DNA of 64,000 nt from an uncultured Sedimentitalea sp. (GTDB lineage: Bacteria > Pseudomonadota > Alphaproteobacteria > Rhodobacterales > Rhodobacteraceae). The position numbers and the translations under genes were made by a program. Position 1 is the stretch's first letter. Every line of letters begins with the position of its first letter. The notes below the pieces were generated by a model. It was not told the DNA's origin and did not search any database. It saw only the letters and a program-made list of their open reading frames with translations. This document shows, piece after piece, positions 15,979 to 25,188 of the stretch. The stretch spans positions 372,001 through 436,000 of the forward strand of contig CANNGH010000004.1 of the NCBI GenBank assembly GCA_947504115.1, written 5' to 3'.

Positions 15979-16203
15979 ATGAAGCAGTCCCGCCTCATGT
16001 CGCTGGTCGAATCCGTCGCCAACGTGATCGTCGGCTACGGCGTTGCGGTCGTCACGCAGATCCTGATCTTCCCGATCTTCGGACTGCACACGACGCTGGC
16101 GCAGAACCTGAAGATGGGTGCGGTGTTCACCGTGGTGAGCATTGCACGGTCCTTCGCCCTGCGGCGGGTGTTCGAGGCGATCCGGATGCGGAGCGCCAAA
16201 TAA
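15979..16203 (+). CDS. DUF7220-like small membrane protein
   Basis: A 74-aa protein with one strong and one weaker membrane segment (VIVGYGVAVVTQILIFPIFG; MGAVFTVVSIARSF) and a basic C-terminus. It matches DUF7220, often found after methylase genes in alphaproteobacterial prophages. Localisation to the inner membrane is clear from composition; function is unknown. Confidence 0.75.
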   Translation: MKQSRLMSLVESVANVIVGYGVAVVTQILIFPIFGLHTTLAQNLKMGAVFTVVSIARSFALRRVFEAIRMRSAK

Positions 16204-16206
16204 TCG

Positions 16207-16233
16207 ACCGCCGCCCCTGTGGGACGGCGGCCA
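16207..16233. terminator. Possible bidirectional hairpin between convergent genes
   Basis: CCGCCG-CCC and GGG-CGGCGG pair around a TGT loop between the DUF7220 stop and the convergent DUF3489 gene. There is no T-run, so termination strength is uncertain. Confidence 0.4.
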
Positions 16234-16256
16234 TCAGCTTGTCGGGGTCCGGTGCG

Positions 16257-16775
16257 TCAGGCGGCGGGGAGTCTGTACACGCGCCCGCGCCCCTCGACCT
16301 TTTCGGAGGTGACCTCGAGCCCGAGCTTCTTCTTCAGCGCGCCGGACATCGCGCCGCGCACCGTGTGCGACTGCCAGCCCGTTTGGGCGACGATCTCGTC
16401 GATGGTCGCGCCGCCCTCGGCGCGGAGCATCTCGATCAGGTTCTCCTGCTTGGTGCCCTTCCGACGCTGGACCGGGGCGGTCGGCGTCTCAGCCGGCGGC
16501 GTGTCGTCCCGCTCGTCCGTGATCCCGAGGGTGCTGTAGGCCAGTGGGGTGGCGCGCAGCGTGATCGGGCCGCGCTCCTCGTCGTGCCGCCAGACCGTGT
16601 TGAGGTCCGTGGCGCCGATTTCCTCAATCAGGCCCTGTTTCAGGAGGCTCTTGCAGACGTTGCCGACGGCGCCGCCCTTGAGGCTGGCGGTGACGGGAAA
16701 GACTGCTCCGTCCTCGCGCGCGCAGGCGGTGGACAGGATGACGGCTTGGGCGTCGGAAAGCTGGATCTGGGTCAT
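16257..16775 (-). CDS. DUF3489 family protein (winged-helix-like)
   Basis: A 172-aa protein. The C-terminal half matches DUF3489: GTKQENLIEMLRAEGGATID, then IVAQTGWQSHTVRGAMSGAL and LGLEVTSEKVEGRGRVYRL. This reads as a winged helix and suggests DNA binding. The N-terminal half (LSDAQAVILSTACAREDGAV) is a second helical module often seen with it. It is transcribed against the phage operon together with the 74-aa gene upstream. A regulatory role is plausible but not shown. Confidence 0.8.
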   Translation of the reverse strand: MTQIQLSDAQAVILSTACAREDGAVFPVTASLKGGAVGNVCKSLLKQGLIEEIGATDLNTVWRHDEERGPITLRATPLAYSTLGITDERDDTPPAETPTAPVQRRKGTKQENLIEMLRAEGGATIDEIVAQTGWQSHTVRGAMSGALKKKLGLEVTSEKVEGRGRVYRLPAA

Positions 16776-16870
16776 GGGGTCGTCTCCGTATTCGGGCCCG
16801 CGTCATGCGGCGCCTTCTACGACCCCGAGCCGCGCAGGGCGCGCGGCAGGAGTTCCGGAGGTGCCGAAGA

Positions 16871-17095
16871 TCAGCGGGCGTGTTCGCCCTCGCCGAAGGC
16901 GCTGTCGGTGATACGCTTCAGGAGGCTGGCGTAGTGTTCGAGGGTGCCGGCATGGCCCCAGTTGATCTCGTCGGGGTGGGTCTCGAAATGGTCCGCGCTC
17001 AGGGCGGCGAGCCGCTCCAGCATCGCGTCGATCTCGGTCTTGGCGGCGATGAAGGCGTCGAGGGCTTTCGTGTTGTCGGTCGCGCGGCGGGTCAT
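16871..17095 (-). CDS. Small conserved protein, paralogue of 55814-56029
   Basis: A 74-aa helical, acidic protein. Its core (ERLAALSADHF, then INWGHAGTLEHY) is repeated in the 71-aa protein at 55814-56029 (ERLAALSADHF, VNWGHVGTLDHY), so the family is carried by both phage-like elements. No function is known to me. It sits upstream of DUF3489 on the minus strand, divergent from the small terminase. Confidence 0.75.
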   Translation of the reverse strand: MTRRATDNTKALDAFIAAKTEIDAMLERLAALSADHFETHPDEINWGHAGTLEHYASLLKRITDSAFGEGEHAR

Positions 17096-17156
17096 CTGGG
17101 TGGCTCCATGGTGAGTTGCATCGCTTCGTTGGAGTGACGTTCGCTCCGCTGGCGAC

Positions 17157-17175
17157 GCTTATCAACTCGATAAGC
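17157..17175. promoter_or_regulatory. Inverted repeat GCTTAT...ATAAGC in divergent gap
   Basis: GCTTAT (17157-17162) and ATAAGC (17170-17175) flank a 7-nt spacer between the minus-strand 74-aa gene and the small terminase gene. The AT-rich dyad in an otherwise GC-rich divergent gap fits an operator for late-gene control. Confidence 0.45.
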
Positions 17176-17206
17176 ACATGATCTTGAATGATAATCGGAG
17201 CCGTCG

Positions 17207-17803
17207 ATGCAGGGCATGAGCGAGCGCCAGTACGCCGCCCATGTCGGGCTGTCGCGGGGCGCGATCCAGAAGGCGAAGACCGCCGAGCGGCTGGTCCTCT
17301 ATCCGGACGGCAGCATCAACGCGGCGGCGAGCGACGTGCGGCGTGCCGAGACGACGGACCCGTCGAAGACCCCTAAGCCGCCTGTGCCGAAGCTGAAGCC
17401 CGTCCCCGAGGCGGCGGTGGCGGCTGTCGGCGACACGCTCCGCGAACAGGGGCTGGCGGTTCCCGCCGTCGGCGGCGGCACAACCTTCCTGCAGGCCAAG
17501 ACCGCGAACGAAGTTCTGAAGGCGCAGGAGCGGCGCATCCGGCTCCAGAAGCTGAAGGGGGAGTTGATCGAGCGGGCCCGCGCGCTGGCGCTGGTGTTCC
17601 GGCTGGCGCGGGAGGAACGGGACACGTGGGTGAACTGGCCTGCACGCGCTGCGGCGCTAATGGCGGCCGAGCTCTCGGCCTCGTCCAGCGAGGCGACGGG
17701 CCAGCAGATCACCGTGGAGCCAGCCGCGATGCAGAAGGTCCTGGAAAAACATGTACGCGCCCACCTCGACGAACTCGCCGAGGTCCGGCCCGACTTCCGG
17801 TGA
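17207..17803 (+). CDS. Phage terminase small subunit (Nu1-like)
   Basis: A 198-aa DNA-packaging protein. The N-terminus is a helix-turn-helix (SERQYAAHVGLSRGAIQKAK) that would recognise the packaging site; the middle is a coiled segment (LKAQERRIRLQKLKGELIER) used for oligomerisation; the end overlaps the large terminase gene by 53 nt. A diverged relative with the same build is at 57799-58308. Confidence 0.85.
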   Translation: MQGMSERQYAAHVGLSRGAIQKAKTAERLVLYPDGSINAAASDVRRAETTDPSKTPKPPVPKLKPVPEAAVAAVGDTLREQGLAVPAVGGGTTFLQAKTANEVLKAQERRIRLQKLKGELIERARALALVFRLAREERDTWVNWPARAAALMAAELSASSSEATGQQITVEPAAMQKVLEKHVRAHLDELAEVRPDFR

Positions 17804-19754
17804 CGATGATAGCCTGACTGGCTTCGACGGCGCGGGCGAGGTCCTGCGCGCCTGGGGCAACGGGCTGCGGCCCGACCCGGACCTGACCGTCTCGGAATGG
17901 GCCGACCGGCACCGGATGCTCTCGGGCCGCGCCTCGGCCGAGCCCGGGCGATATCGTACGGTGCGCACGCCTTACATGCGCGAGATCATGGACCGGCTGT
18001 CGCCCGGCGATGCCACCCAGCGGATCGTGTTCATGAAGGCCGCGCAGGTCGGGGCGACCGAGGCCGGGAACAACTGGATCGGATTCGCGATCCACCAGGC
18101 GCCGGGCCCAATGCTCGCGGTCCAGCCCACCGTGGAACTGGCGAAACGCAACTCGCGCCAGCGGATCGACCCGCTGATCGACGAGAGCCCGGAACTGCGC
18201 GACCGTGTCAAACCGGCCCGGTCCCGCGACGCGGGCAACACGATGCTGTCCAAGGAGTTCGCGGGCGGCATCCTGATCATGACCGGCGCGAACTCGGCGG
18301 TCGGGCTGCGGTCCACCCCGGCGCGCTACATCTTCCTCGACGAGGTCGATGCCTATCCGGCCTCGGCCGACGAGGAAGGCGATCCGGTCACGCTGGCCGA
18401 GGCGCGGTCGCTGACCTTCGCCCACCGGCGCAAGGTGTTCCTGGTGTCGACGCCCACCATCCGGGGGCTGTCGCGCATCGAGCGGGAATACGAGGGGAGC
18501 GACCAGCGGCGGTTCTTCGTGCCGTGCCCGCATTGCGGCCACGCACAATGGCTGAAGTTCGACCGGCTGCGCTGGCAGAAGGGCCGCCCGGAGACGGCGG
18601 AATATCACTGCGAGGGCTGCGAGACGCCAATCGCGGAGCACCACAAGACGGCGATGCTGGAGGGCGGCGAATGGCGGGCGACCGCCACGGCCGCCGATCC
18701 GACCACGGTCGGGTATCACCTCTCGGCGCTCTATTCGCCGATCGGCTGGCTGAGCTGGGAGCGGATCGTGCGGGCATGGGACGCGGCGCAGGGGTCGGAC
18801 GAGGCGATCAAGGCCTTCCGCAACACGATCCTCGGGGAGACATGGGTCGAGACCGGCGAGGCGCCCGACTGGCAGCGGCTCTACGACCGGCGCGAGCGCT
18901 GGACACCCGGCACCGTGCCTGCGGGCGGGCTGTTCCTGACCGCCGGGGCCGACGTGCAGAAGGACCGGATCGAGATCGATGTCTGGGCCTGGGGGCGTGG
19001 CCTCGAAAGCTGGCTCGTCGATCACGTCGTCATCGAGGGCGGCCCCGACCGGCACGACGCGTGGTCGGAGCTGACCGCGCTGCTTGACCGAAGCTGGCCG
19101 CATGAACGCGGCGCGCATCTGCGCATTGCGCGGCTGGCCATCGACACCGGCTACGAGGCCCCGGCGGTCTATTCCTGGTCGCGGGCGCAGGGGTTTGGGC
19201 AGGTGTCGCCGGTCAAGGGCGTCGAGGGGTTCAACCGCTCGAGCCCGGTGTCGGGGCCGACCTTCGTGGACGCGACCGAGGGCGGCAAACGCCTGCGGCG
19301 CGGGGCGCGGCTCTGGACCGTGGCGGTGTCGACCTTCAAGGCCGAGACCTACCGCTTCCTGCGGCTGGCGCGCCCGACCGAGGAGGAGATGGCCGACGGG
19401 GCGGCGTTCCCGCCCGGCTCGGTGCATCTGCCGCATTGGGTCGAGAACGAATGGCTGAAGCAGTTCGTCGCCGAGCAGCTGGTGACGGTGCGCACCAAGC
19501 GCGGCTTTGCCCGGCTGGAATGGCAGAAGCTGCGCGAGCGCAACGAGGCGCTGGATTGCCGGGTCTATGCCCGCGCCGCCGCCTGGATCGCGGGCGCGGA
19601 TCGCTGGTCTGAGGCGAAATGGCGCGACCTCGAGGATCAGCTCGGGGCGGCCCCCACCGACACCGATCCCGCCGGGCAGATCAACCGGCCGCGACAGACC
19701 CCGCAGGGCAAGCGCCGCTCCGACTGGCTCGGGCGGCGCGGAGGATGGTTTTGA
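17751..19754 (+). CDS. Terminase large subunit, GpA family
   Basis: A 667-aa packaging motor and nuclease of the lambda GpA type. Seen: VSEWADRHRMLSGRASAEPG near the N-terminus; the ATPase lysine region FMKAAQVGATEAGNN; Walker B YIFLDEVDAYP; a zinc pair CPHCG...CEGCE; and the nuclease part with LTAGADVQKDRIEIDVWAWG and RLAIDTGYEA. It cuts concatemeric DNA and drives it into the prohead with the small subunit. Its stop overlaps the gpW start. The full domain set suggests it works. Confidence 0.93.
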   Translation: MYAPTSTNSPRSGPTSGDDDSLTGFDGAGEVLRAWGNGLRPDPDLTVSEWADRHRMLSGRASAEPGRYRTVRTPYMREIMDRLSPGDATQRIVFMKAAQVGATEAGNNWIGFAIHQAPGPMLAVQPTVELAKRNSRQRIDPLIDESPELRDRVKPARSRDAGNTMLSKEFAGGILIMTGANSAVGLRSTPARYIFLDEVDAYPASADEEGDPVTLAEARSLTFAHRRKVFLVSTPTIRGLSRIEREYEGSDQRRFFVPCPHCGHAQWLKFDRLRWQKGRPETAEYHCEGCETPIAEHHKTAMLEGGEWRATATAADPTTVGYHLSALYSPIGWLSWERIVRAWDAAQGSDEAIKAFRNTILGETWVETGEAPDWQRLYDRRERWTPGTVPAGGLFLTAGADVQKDRIEIDVWAWGRGLESWLVDHVVIEGGPDRHDAWSELTALLDRSWPHERGAHLRIARLAIDTGYEAPAVYSWSRAQGFGQVSPVKGVEGFNRSSPVSGPTFVDATEGGKRLRRGARLWTVAVSTFKAETYRFLRLARPTEEEMADGAAFPPGSVHLPHWVENEWLKQFVAEQLVTVRTKRGFARLEWQKLRERNEALDCRVYARAAAWIAGADRWSEAKWRDLEDQLGAAPTDTDPAGQINRPRQTPQGKRRSDWLGRRGGWF

Positions 19755-19963
19755 TGACCGACTGGACGGAAACCGAGCTCTCGGCGCTGCGCCGCGCTTA
19801 TGCCAGCGGCACGACGCGGGTGAGCTACGACGGCAAGTCCGTCGACTACGGTTCGGCCGAGGATCTGCTCGCCCGCATCCGGACCATCGAGCGCGCCATC
19901 GCGGGAACCACGCGGCCGTTGCCGGTGGCCGGGTTGGCTGGCTTCTCGCGCGGGGATCGGTGA
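19754..19963 (+). CDS. gpW-like head-tail joining protein
   Basis: A 69-aa protein (ETELSALRRAYASGTTRVSY, then LLARIRTIERAIAGT) of the gpW fold, which closes the portal after packaging in lambda. It lies between large terminase and portal as expected, overlapping both by 1 nt. A homologue lies at 56114-56323. Confidence 0.8.
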   Translation: MTDWTETELSALRRAYASGTTRVSYDGKSVDYGSAEDLLARIRTIERAIAGTTRPLPVAGLAGFSRGDR

Positions 19964-21492
19964 TGTCGGCCAGCTGGTTCGATAGGGCCATTGCCTCCGT
20001 TGCCCCTCGGGCCGCCGCCAGGCGCGTGCTGGCCCGTCAGGCCTTCGAGACCCTGACACGGGGCTATGACGGGGCGGCGAAAGGGCGACGGACGGACGGC
20101 TGGCGCGCGCCGGGATCCTCCGCGGACACCGAGATCGGCGTGGCCGGGGCGCTGTTGCGTGATCGGATGCGCGACCTCGTGCGCAACAACCCGCATGCGG
20201 CCAAGGCCGTCGCGGTGCTGGTCAACAACATCATCGGTGCGGGCATCATGCCGCGCGCCGCCAGCGGCGACGACAAGCTGGACCGCAAGGTCGACGCGCT
20301 GTTCGAGCGCTGGACGGCGGACTGCGACGCCGATGGCCAGCTTGACTTCTATGGCCTGCAGACGCTGATCTGCCGCGAGATGGTCGAGGCGGGCGAGGTT
20401 CTGGTGCGCCGCCGTCTGCGCCGCGCGAGCGATGGCCTTTTGGTGCCGCTGCAATTGCAGGTGCTGGAAGCCGACTTCCTCGACGCCACCAAGTCCGGAG
20501 CCCTTGGCGCAGGGCGGCTGGTCCAGGGGATCGAGTTCGACCCGGTCGGCAAGCGCCGGGCCTATTGGCTCCATGCCGAGCACCCGGGCGACGTCTACGG
20601 GGCCTTGCAGAACGGCTTGCAGAGCCGCCCGGTCCCCGCGACCGAGATCGCTCATGTCTACGAGAAGCAGCGCACGCAGGCGCGCGGCGTTCCCTGGGGC
20701 GCGCCGGTGATCCGGTCCTTGCGCGATCTCGACGATTACGAGGTGGCCGAGCTGGTCCGCAAGAAGACCGAGGCCTGTGTCACCGCCATCGTCTTCGGCG
20801 ACGACGAGGCGCAGCAGGGCATCGCGCCCACTGTGGTCGACGCCGACGGGAACCGGGTCGAGCAGTTCGAGCCGGGGCTGATCGCCTATGCGCGGGGTGG
20901 CAAGGACATCCGCTTCAACCAGCCTTCCGCCACCGGCGGCTACGGCGAGTACAAGCGCGCCAGCCTGCACACGATCTCGGCCGGGTTCCGGGTGCCCTAC
21001 GAGCTGCTGACCGGCGACCTCAGCCAGGTCAACTATTCCTCGATCCGGGCGGGACTCGTGGAGTTCCGCCGCCAGATCGACGCGGTGCAATGGCAGCTGT
21101 TCATCCCGATGTTCTGCGCGCCCGTCTGGCGGTGGTTCACGGAAGCCGCATGGGCGGCGGGGCAGATCCCGTCGCCGATTGTACCAGTCGAATGGTCGCC
21201 GCCGAAGTTCGAGGCGGTCGATCCGCAGAAGGATGCGATGGCGAACCTGCTGTCGATCCGCTCCGGCACCATGACGCTGGCTGAGGTGATCGCCCGACAG
21301 GGCCGCAACCCCGACGCCGTGCTGGCCGAGATCGCCGCGACCAACGCCAAGCTCGACGCCCTGGGCCTGGTGCTCGACAGCGATCCGCGGCGGGTGACCA
21401 AGACCGGCAGCGCGCAGAGTAGCGATCCGGCGAACGACGACCCGGCCGCCGACGCGGACAATGACCCGGCGCAGGCCGACCAACAGGACTGA
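19963..21492 (+). CDS. Phage portal protein, lambda family
   Basis: A 509-aa portal subunit; twelve copies form the DNA entry ring. Family segments seen are LVRNNPHAAKAVAVLVNNII, VEAGEVLVRRRLR, EKQRTQARGVPWGAPVIR, and LTGDLSQVNYSSIRAGLVEF. The C-terminal 40 residues are Asp/Ala/Pro-rich and disordered. The start overlaps the gpW stop. Confidence 0.93.
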   Translation: MSASWFDRAIASVAPRAAARRVLARQAFETLTRGYDGAAKGRRTDGWRAPGSSADTEIGVAGALLRDRMRDLVRNNPHAAKAVAVLVNNIIGAGIMPRAASGDDKLDRKVDALFERWTADCDADGQLDFYGLQTLICREMVEAGEVLVRRRLRRASDGLLVPLQLQVLEADFLDATKSGALGAGRLVQGIEFDPVGKRRAYWLHAEHPGDVYGALQNGLQSRPVPATEIAHVYEKQRTQARGVPWGAPVIRSLRDLDDYEVAELVRKKTEACVTAIVFGDDEAQQGIAPTVVDADGNRVEQFEPGLIAYARGGKDIRFNQPSATGGYGEYKRASLHTISAGFRVPYELLTGDLSQVNYSSIRAGLVEFRRQIDAVQWQLFIPMFCAPVWRWFTEAAWAAGQIPSPIVPVEWSPPKFEAVDPQKDAMANLLSIRSGTMTLAEVIARQGRNPDAVLAEIAATNAKLDALGLVLDSDPRRVTKTGSAQSSDPANDDPAADADNDPAQADQQD

Positions 21493-21497
21493 CCTTC

Positions 21498-23573
21498 ATG
21501 GACACGATGATCGAATTGCCGGCCATGCGCCGGTCGGCGGAGCTTGCGCCGGACACGGCCGATGCCGACAGCCGCACCGTCGGGGTGATCTGGTCGGCCG
21601 GGGCCCGCGTCCGCCGCGCCACCTTCTTCGGCGAGCCCTATGACGAGGAACTGAGCCTCGATCCCGCCCATGTCCGGCTCGACCGGCTGAACGCGGGCGC
21701 GCCCTTCCTGAAGGTGCACGAGCTCGACACGCTGGATGCGGTGATCGGCTCGGTCGTGCCGGGCTCGGCCCGGATCGAGAACGGCCGCGGTATCGCGCTC
21801 GTGCGCATCTCCGAGCGTGCCGATGTCGAGCCGATCTGGCGCGACATCCAGGCCGGGCACATCCGCGCGGTCTCGATCGGCTACCAGGTCCACCGGTTCG
21901 AGGTCTCGAAGCCCGAAGCCGCCCGCGAGCTTTGGCGCGCGGTGGACTGGACGCCGTTCGAGGTCTCCGCCGTTGCCGTCGGCGCCGATCCCGCCGCGGG
22001 CTTCCGCGCCCAGCATCCCCTTCACGACTGCGTCCTTCACCGCCGGGACGCCCCCAAATCGCAAGGAGCATCCCCGATGACGGACAAGACCGAGACCCCG
22101 GCGAGCGACGCCGCAACCCCCGCCACCACCCAGCCGACCGCGACGGTCGAAACCGAGGACACCGCCATGACCGAACCGAAAGCGGCTGCGCCCGACCCGA
22201 AGGTCGCGGCCAGCGAACCGAAGGGCCACGCAAGTGAGACGCTCAGCCAGCCGAAGACGCAGGCAACTCCCGCGCCCGACACCGAAGCGGTTGCCAACCG
22301 CGCCCGCGAGGCCGAGCGCGACCGCGTCTCCACGATCTACGATCTCGCGGGGCGGCTGAACCTCGAGCGCGGCTTCGCCGAGGATCTGGTCAAGCGCGGC
22401 GTCAGCATCGACGAGTCCCGCCGCCTGATCCTCGACCAGGTGGCCGCGAAATCCGACGAGACCCGGACCTTCCCCCATGTCTCCGTCCCGCTCGGCGGCC
22501 GGGACGAGCGCATCACCCGCCGCGACGCCGTGGCGAATGCGCTGCTGCACCGCTACAGCCCGACGCTCTTCCAGCTGGAGGACGCCGCCCGGCAGTATCG
22601 CGGCATGACGCTGCTGGAGCTGGCCCGCGAAAGCCTCGGCAATGCCGGGGTCAACACGCGCGGCCTTTCGCGCGACGAGGTGGCGACGCGCGCGCTGCAC
22701 TCGACCTCCGACTTCCCCGAGATCCTCTCGGCGGTCACCAACAAGACCCTGCGTCAGGCCTACGAGGCCTATCCCCGCACCTTCATGCTGTTCTGCCGCC
22801 AGGTGCTGGCCACCGACTTCAAGGCGATGCACCGGGTCCAGCTCGGTGAAGCGCCGCAGCTGCTGGAGGTCGGCGAGAGCGGCGAGTTCAAGCGCGGCAC
22901 GCTCGGCGAGAGCAAGGAGAGCTACAAGGTCAAGACCTATGGCCGGGTGGTCGCGATCACCCGCCAGACGCTGATCAATGACGATCTCGACGCCTTCACC
23001 CGGATCCCGGCGATGTACGGCAACTCCATCGCCCAGCTGGAGTCGGACGTCGTCTGGGGCATCATCACCTCGAACCCGGCGATGGCCGACGGCAACGCGC
23101 TGTTCCACACGACCCACAAGAACCTCGCGGGCACGGGCACGGCGCTGGCGGTCGATGCGGTGGGCGCGGCGCGGGCGGCGATGGCCAAGCAGACGGGTCT
23201 CGACAAGAAGACGGTGCTGAACGTTCGGCCCGCGTTCCTGATCGTACCCGCCTCGCTGGAACTGAAGGCCGAGCAGCTGGTCGCGCAGAACCTCGTGCCC
23301 GCCGCGACGTCCAGCGTGGTGCCGCAGTCGATCCGCACGCTGGCGCCGATCAGCGAGCCGCGCCTCGACGCCGCCAGCGAGACCGCCTGGTATCTGGCGG
23401 CCAGCCCGAACCAGATCGACACCATCGAGTACGCCTATCTCGAGGGCCAGCAGGGCGCCTACATCGAGACGCGCAACGGCTTCGACGTCGACGGCGTCGA
23501 GATCAAGTGCCGCCTCGACTTCGGCGCCAAGGCCATCGACTGGCGCGGCCTCTACAAGAACCCGGGCGCATAA
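21498..23573 (+). CDS. Prohead protease / major capsid protein fusion
   Basis: A 691-aa fusion. Residues about 20-190 are an HK97-type prohead protease (LNAGAPFLKVHELD, AGHIRAVSIGYQVHRFE, PFEVSAVAVGADP). Residues 190-265 are disordered (Ala, Pro, Thr, Lys) and may act as a built-in scaffold. Residues about 380-691 are a Mu gpT-like major capsid domain (YKVKTYGRVVAITRQTLIND, NALFHTTHKNL). Self-cleavage after assembly would release the protease and scaffold from the shell. No internal start with a clear ribosome site was seen, although ATG 22078 follows AGGAGC and could allow separate capsid expression. Confidence 0.9.
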   Translation: MDTMIELPAMRRSAELAPDTADADSRTVGVIWSAGARVRRATFFGEPYDEELSLDPAHVRLDRLNAGAPFLKVHELDTLDAVIGSVVPGSARIENGRGIALVRISERADVEPIWRDIQAGHIRAVSIGYQVHRFEVSKPEAARELWRAVDWTPFEVSAVAVGADPAAGFRAQHPLHDCVLHRRDAPKSQGASPMTDKTETPASDAATPATTQPTATVETEDTAMTEPKAAAPDPKVAASEPKGHASETLSQPKTQATPAPDTEAVANRAREAERDRVSTIYDLAGRLNLERGFAEDLVKRGVSIDESRRLILDQVAAKSDETRTFPHVSVPLGGRDERITRRDAVANALLHRYSPTLFQLEDAARQYRGMTLLELARESLGNAGVNTRGLSRDEVATRALHSTSDFPEILSAVTNKTLRQAYEAYPRTFMLFCRQVLATDFKAMHRVQLGEAPQLLEVGESGEFKRGTLGESKESYKVKTYGRVVAITRQTLINDDLDAFTRIPAMYGNSIAQLESDVVWGIITSNPAMADGNALFHTTHKNLAGTGTALAVDAVGAARAAMAKQTGLDKKTVLNVRPAFLIVPASLELKAEQLVAQNLVPAATSSVVPQSIRTLAPISEPRLDAASETAWYLAASPNQIDTIEYAYLEGQQGAYIETRNGFDVDGVEIKCRLDFGAKAIDWRGLYKNPGA

Positions 23574-23650
23574 CCCGCACCCCATCCCGAACCCTGACAC
23601 GCGGGCGGTCCTGACGGGCCGCCCTTCGTCTTTCCACGAGGATCCCCATC

Positions 23651-23986
23651 ATGAAAAACTACGTCCAGCCCGGCAACACCATCACCCTGACCGCGCCCTA
23701 TGCCGTCGCCTCCGGCGATGGCCTGCTCGTCGGCTCCATCTTCGGCATCGCCGCCGGGGACGCCGCCATCGCCGAGCCCGTCGAGACCGCGCTCGTCGGC
23801 GTCTTCGACATCACCAAGGTCGGCTCCCAAGCCTGGACCGTCGCCGCCAGGGTCTACTGGGACGACACCAACAAGCGCTGCACCACGGTCGCGACCGACA
23901 ACACCCTCATCGGCGTGGCCGTGGAGGCGGTGGCCAGCGGCGCGGGCGACACCATCGGCCGGGTCCGCCTGAACGCGACGTTCTGA
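23651..23986 (+). CDS. DUF2190 capsid cement protein
   Basis: A 111-aa all-beta protein matching DUF2190 (QPGNTITLTAPYAVASGDGL at the N-terminus; WTVAARVYWDDTNKR in the middle), decoration or cement proteins that stabilise capsids. It follows the capsid gene and overlaps the next start. Confidence 0.85.
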   Translation: MKNYVQPGNTITLTAPYAVASGDGLLVGSIFGIAAGDAAIAEPVETALVGVFDITKVGSQAWTVAARVYWDDTNKRCTTVATDNTLIGVAVEAVASGAGDTIGRVRLNATF

Positions 23987-24297
23987 TGAGCGCCTTCGCC
24001 GCTGCGCTTGGCGCGCTCTTCGCCGATCCGAACATCGGCCGGGATGCGGTCTACATCGCCGACGGCGGCGCGCCCCAGCTGGTGCGCGTCGTCGCCCGGC
24101 GCGCCGATGCCGTGACCGACTTCGGCGACGCCCGGCTCTGGTCCGAGACCACCCGGATCGATCTGCGTGTCGCCGAGGTGGCGAACCCACGCCCCGGCGA
24201 CAGGATCGAGATCGACGGCGAGGCCTTCCTCATCCAAGGCGAGCCCATTCGTGACCGCGAACGGCTGGCCTGGACCGTCGATCTGAGGCCTGCGTGA
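23986..24297 (+). CDS. Head-tail connector, lambda gpFII-like
   Basis: A 103-aa protein with a beta-barrel C-terminal half (RIDLRVAEVANPRPGDRIEI, then RERLAWTVDLRPA), fitting the gpFII/Phage_attach type connector that joins tail to head. Position after the cement protein supports this. The stop overlaps the GTG start of the next gene. Confidence 0.7.
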   Translation: MSAFAAALGALFADPNIGRDAVYIADGGAPQLVRVVARRADAVTDFGDARLWSETTRIDLRVAEVANPRPGDRIEIDGEAFLIQGEPIRDRERLAWTVDLRPA

Positions 24298-24923
24298 AAC
24301 TGAAGCTCGACATCGATCCCGACATCGTCGCGATGATGGCGGCCGAGGTGGCGGCGGGCGAACGCGCGGTGACCGCCGCCATGCGCGAGGCCGGGACCGG
24401 GCTGAAGACGGCGTGGCGGTTGCAGATCACCGGCGCGGGGCTCGGCCCGCGGCTCGCCAACTCCATCCGCAGCCAGAACTTCCCGAAGTCGGGCGAGAGC
24501 CTCGACGCTGCGGCTCTGGTCTGGTCGAAGGCGCCGGTGATCGTCGGCGCGCATGACACGGGGCCGCTAATCCGCTCGAAGAACGGCTTCTGGCTGGCGA
24601 TCCCGCTGCCCGCGGCGGGCAAGTCCCTGCGCGGCGGCAGGATCACGCCCGGCGAATGGGAACGGCGACGCGGGCTGCGATTGCGTTTCGTCTATCGCCG
24701 CACCGGGCCGAGCCTGCTGGTGGCCGAGGGGCGGCTGAACACGAAGGGTCAGGCGGTGGTGTCTCGCTCGAAGACGGGGCGCGGCAAGGTCACCGCTCCG
24801 ATCTTCCTGCTGGTGCCGCAGGTCAAGCTGCCGAAGCGGCTGGACCTGGCGCGGGATGCAGACCGGGCGTTGGACAGCGTGCCGGGGCTGATCGTGGGGA
24901 ACTGGGTGGAAGGACACGTGTAG
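24294..24923 (+). CDS. DUF6441 tail-completion-type protein
   Basis: A 209-aa protein matching DUF6441 (VTAAMREAGTGLKTAWRLQI near the N-terminus; then FWLAIPLPAAGKSL), which holds the neck or tail-completion position in Rhodobacteraceae prophages. It starts with GTG overlapping the previous stop. It is the last head gene before the inserted minus-strand kinase cassette; in an uninterrupted phage the next tail gene (now 26880) would probably follow at once. Confidence 0.7.
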   Translation: MKLKLDIDPDIVAMMAAEVAAGERAVTAAMREAGTGLKTAWRLQITGAGLGPRLANSIRSQNFPKSGESLDAAALVWSKAPVIVGAHDTGPLIRSKNGFWLAIPLPAAGKSLRGGRITPGEWERRRGLRLRFVYRRTGPSLLVAEGRLNTKGQAVVSRSKTGRGKVTAPIFLLVPQVKLPKRLDLARDADRALDSVPGLIVGNWVEGHV

Positions 24924-25014
24924 TCGACAAACGCGTACTTCAGCCTTTTTCGCTCTTCCGGTGGGTGGATCCCATTCGGAGGCTTTGGTTTCCCCCGGAG
25001 CCAGAGCGCCGCGG

Positions 25015-25188
25015 TTATGGACGCTTAGTAGGCTTCGGCAAGCTACGCCAGTCGAGATACCCAGCGTGCACGGGTTTGGTGAAAAAAGGTGACGAGAAAT
25101 CCAAAGCGACCAAACGCGACGGTCGGCCTTTCGGTGCCGTTACCTCTCGACGCTTATACTTCTCCGGATTGTTCTTGGTCTTGGTCAT
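25015..25188 (-). CDS. Small basic protein, third gene of the kinase cassette
   Basis: A 57-aa protein rich in Lys, Arg and Pro (KTKNNPEKYKRREVTAPKGR). Its ATG at 25188 overlaps the kinase stop in a TGATG arrangement, as in coupled genes. No family is recognised. It could be a regulator or substrate of the kinase. The frame is short, so translation is likely but not certain. Confidence 0.5.
   Translation of the reverse strand: MTKTKNNPEKYKRREVTAPKGRPSRLVALDFSSPFFTKPVHAGYLDWRSLPKPTKRP

Noticed and set aside
21033-23600. An 855-aa open frame on the minus strand over the portal and capsid genes
   Set aside because: It mirrors strongly coding plus-strand genes; its composition (Arg, Gly, Leu, Val repeats) is the usual antisense shadow in GC-rich DNA.
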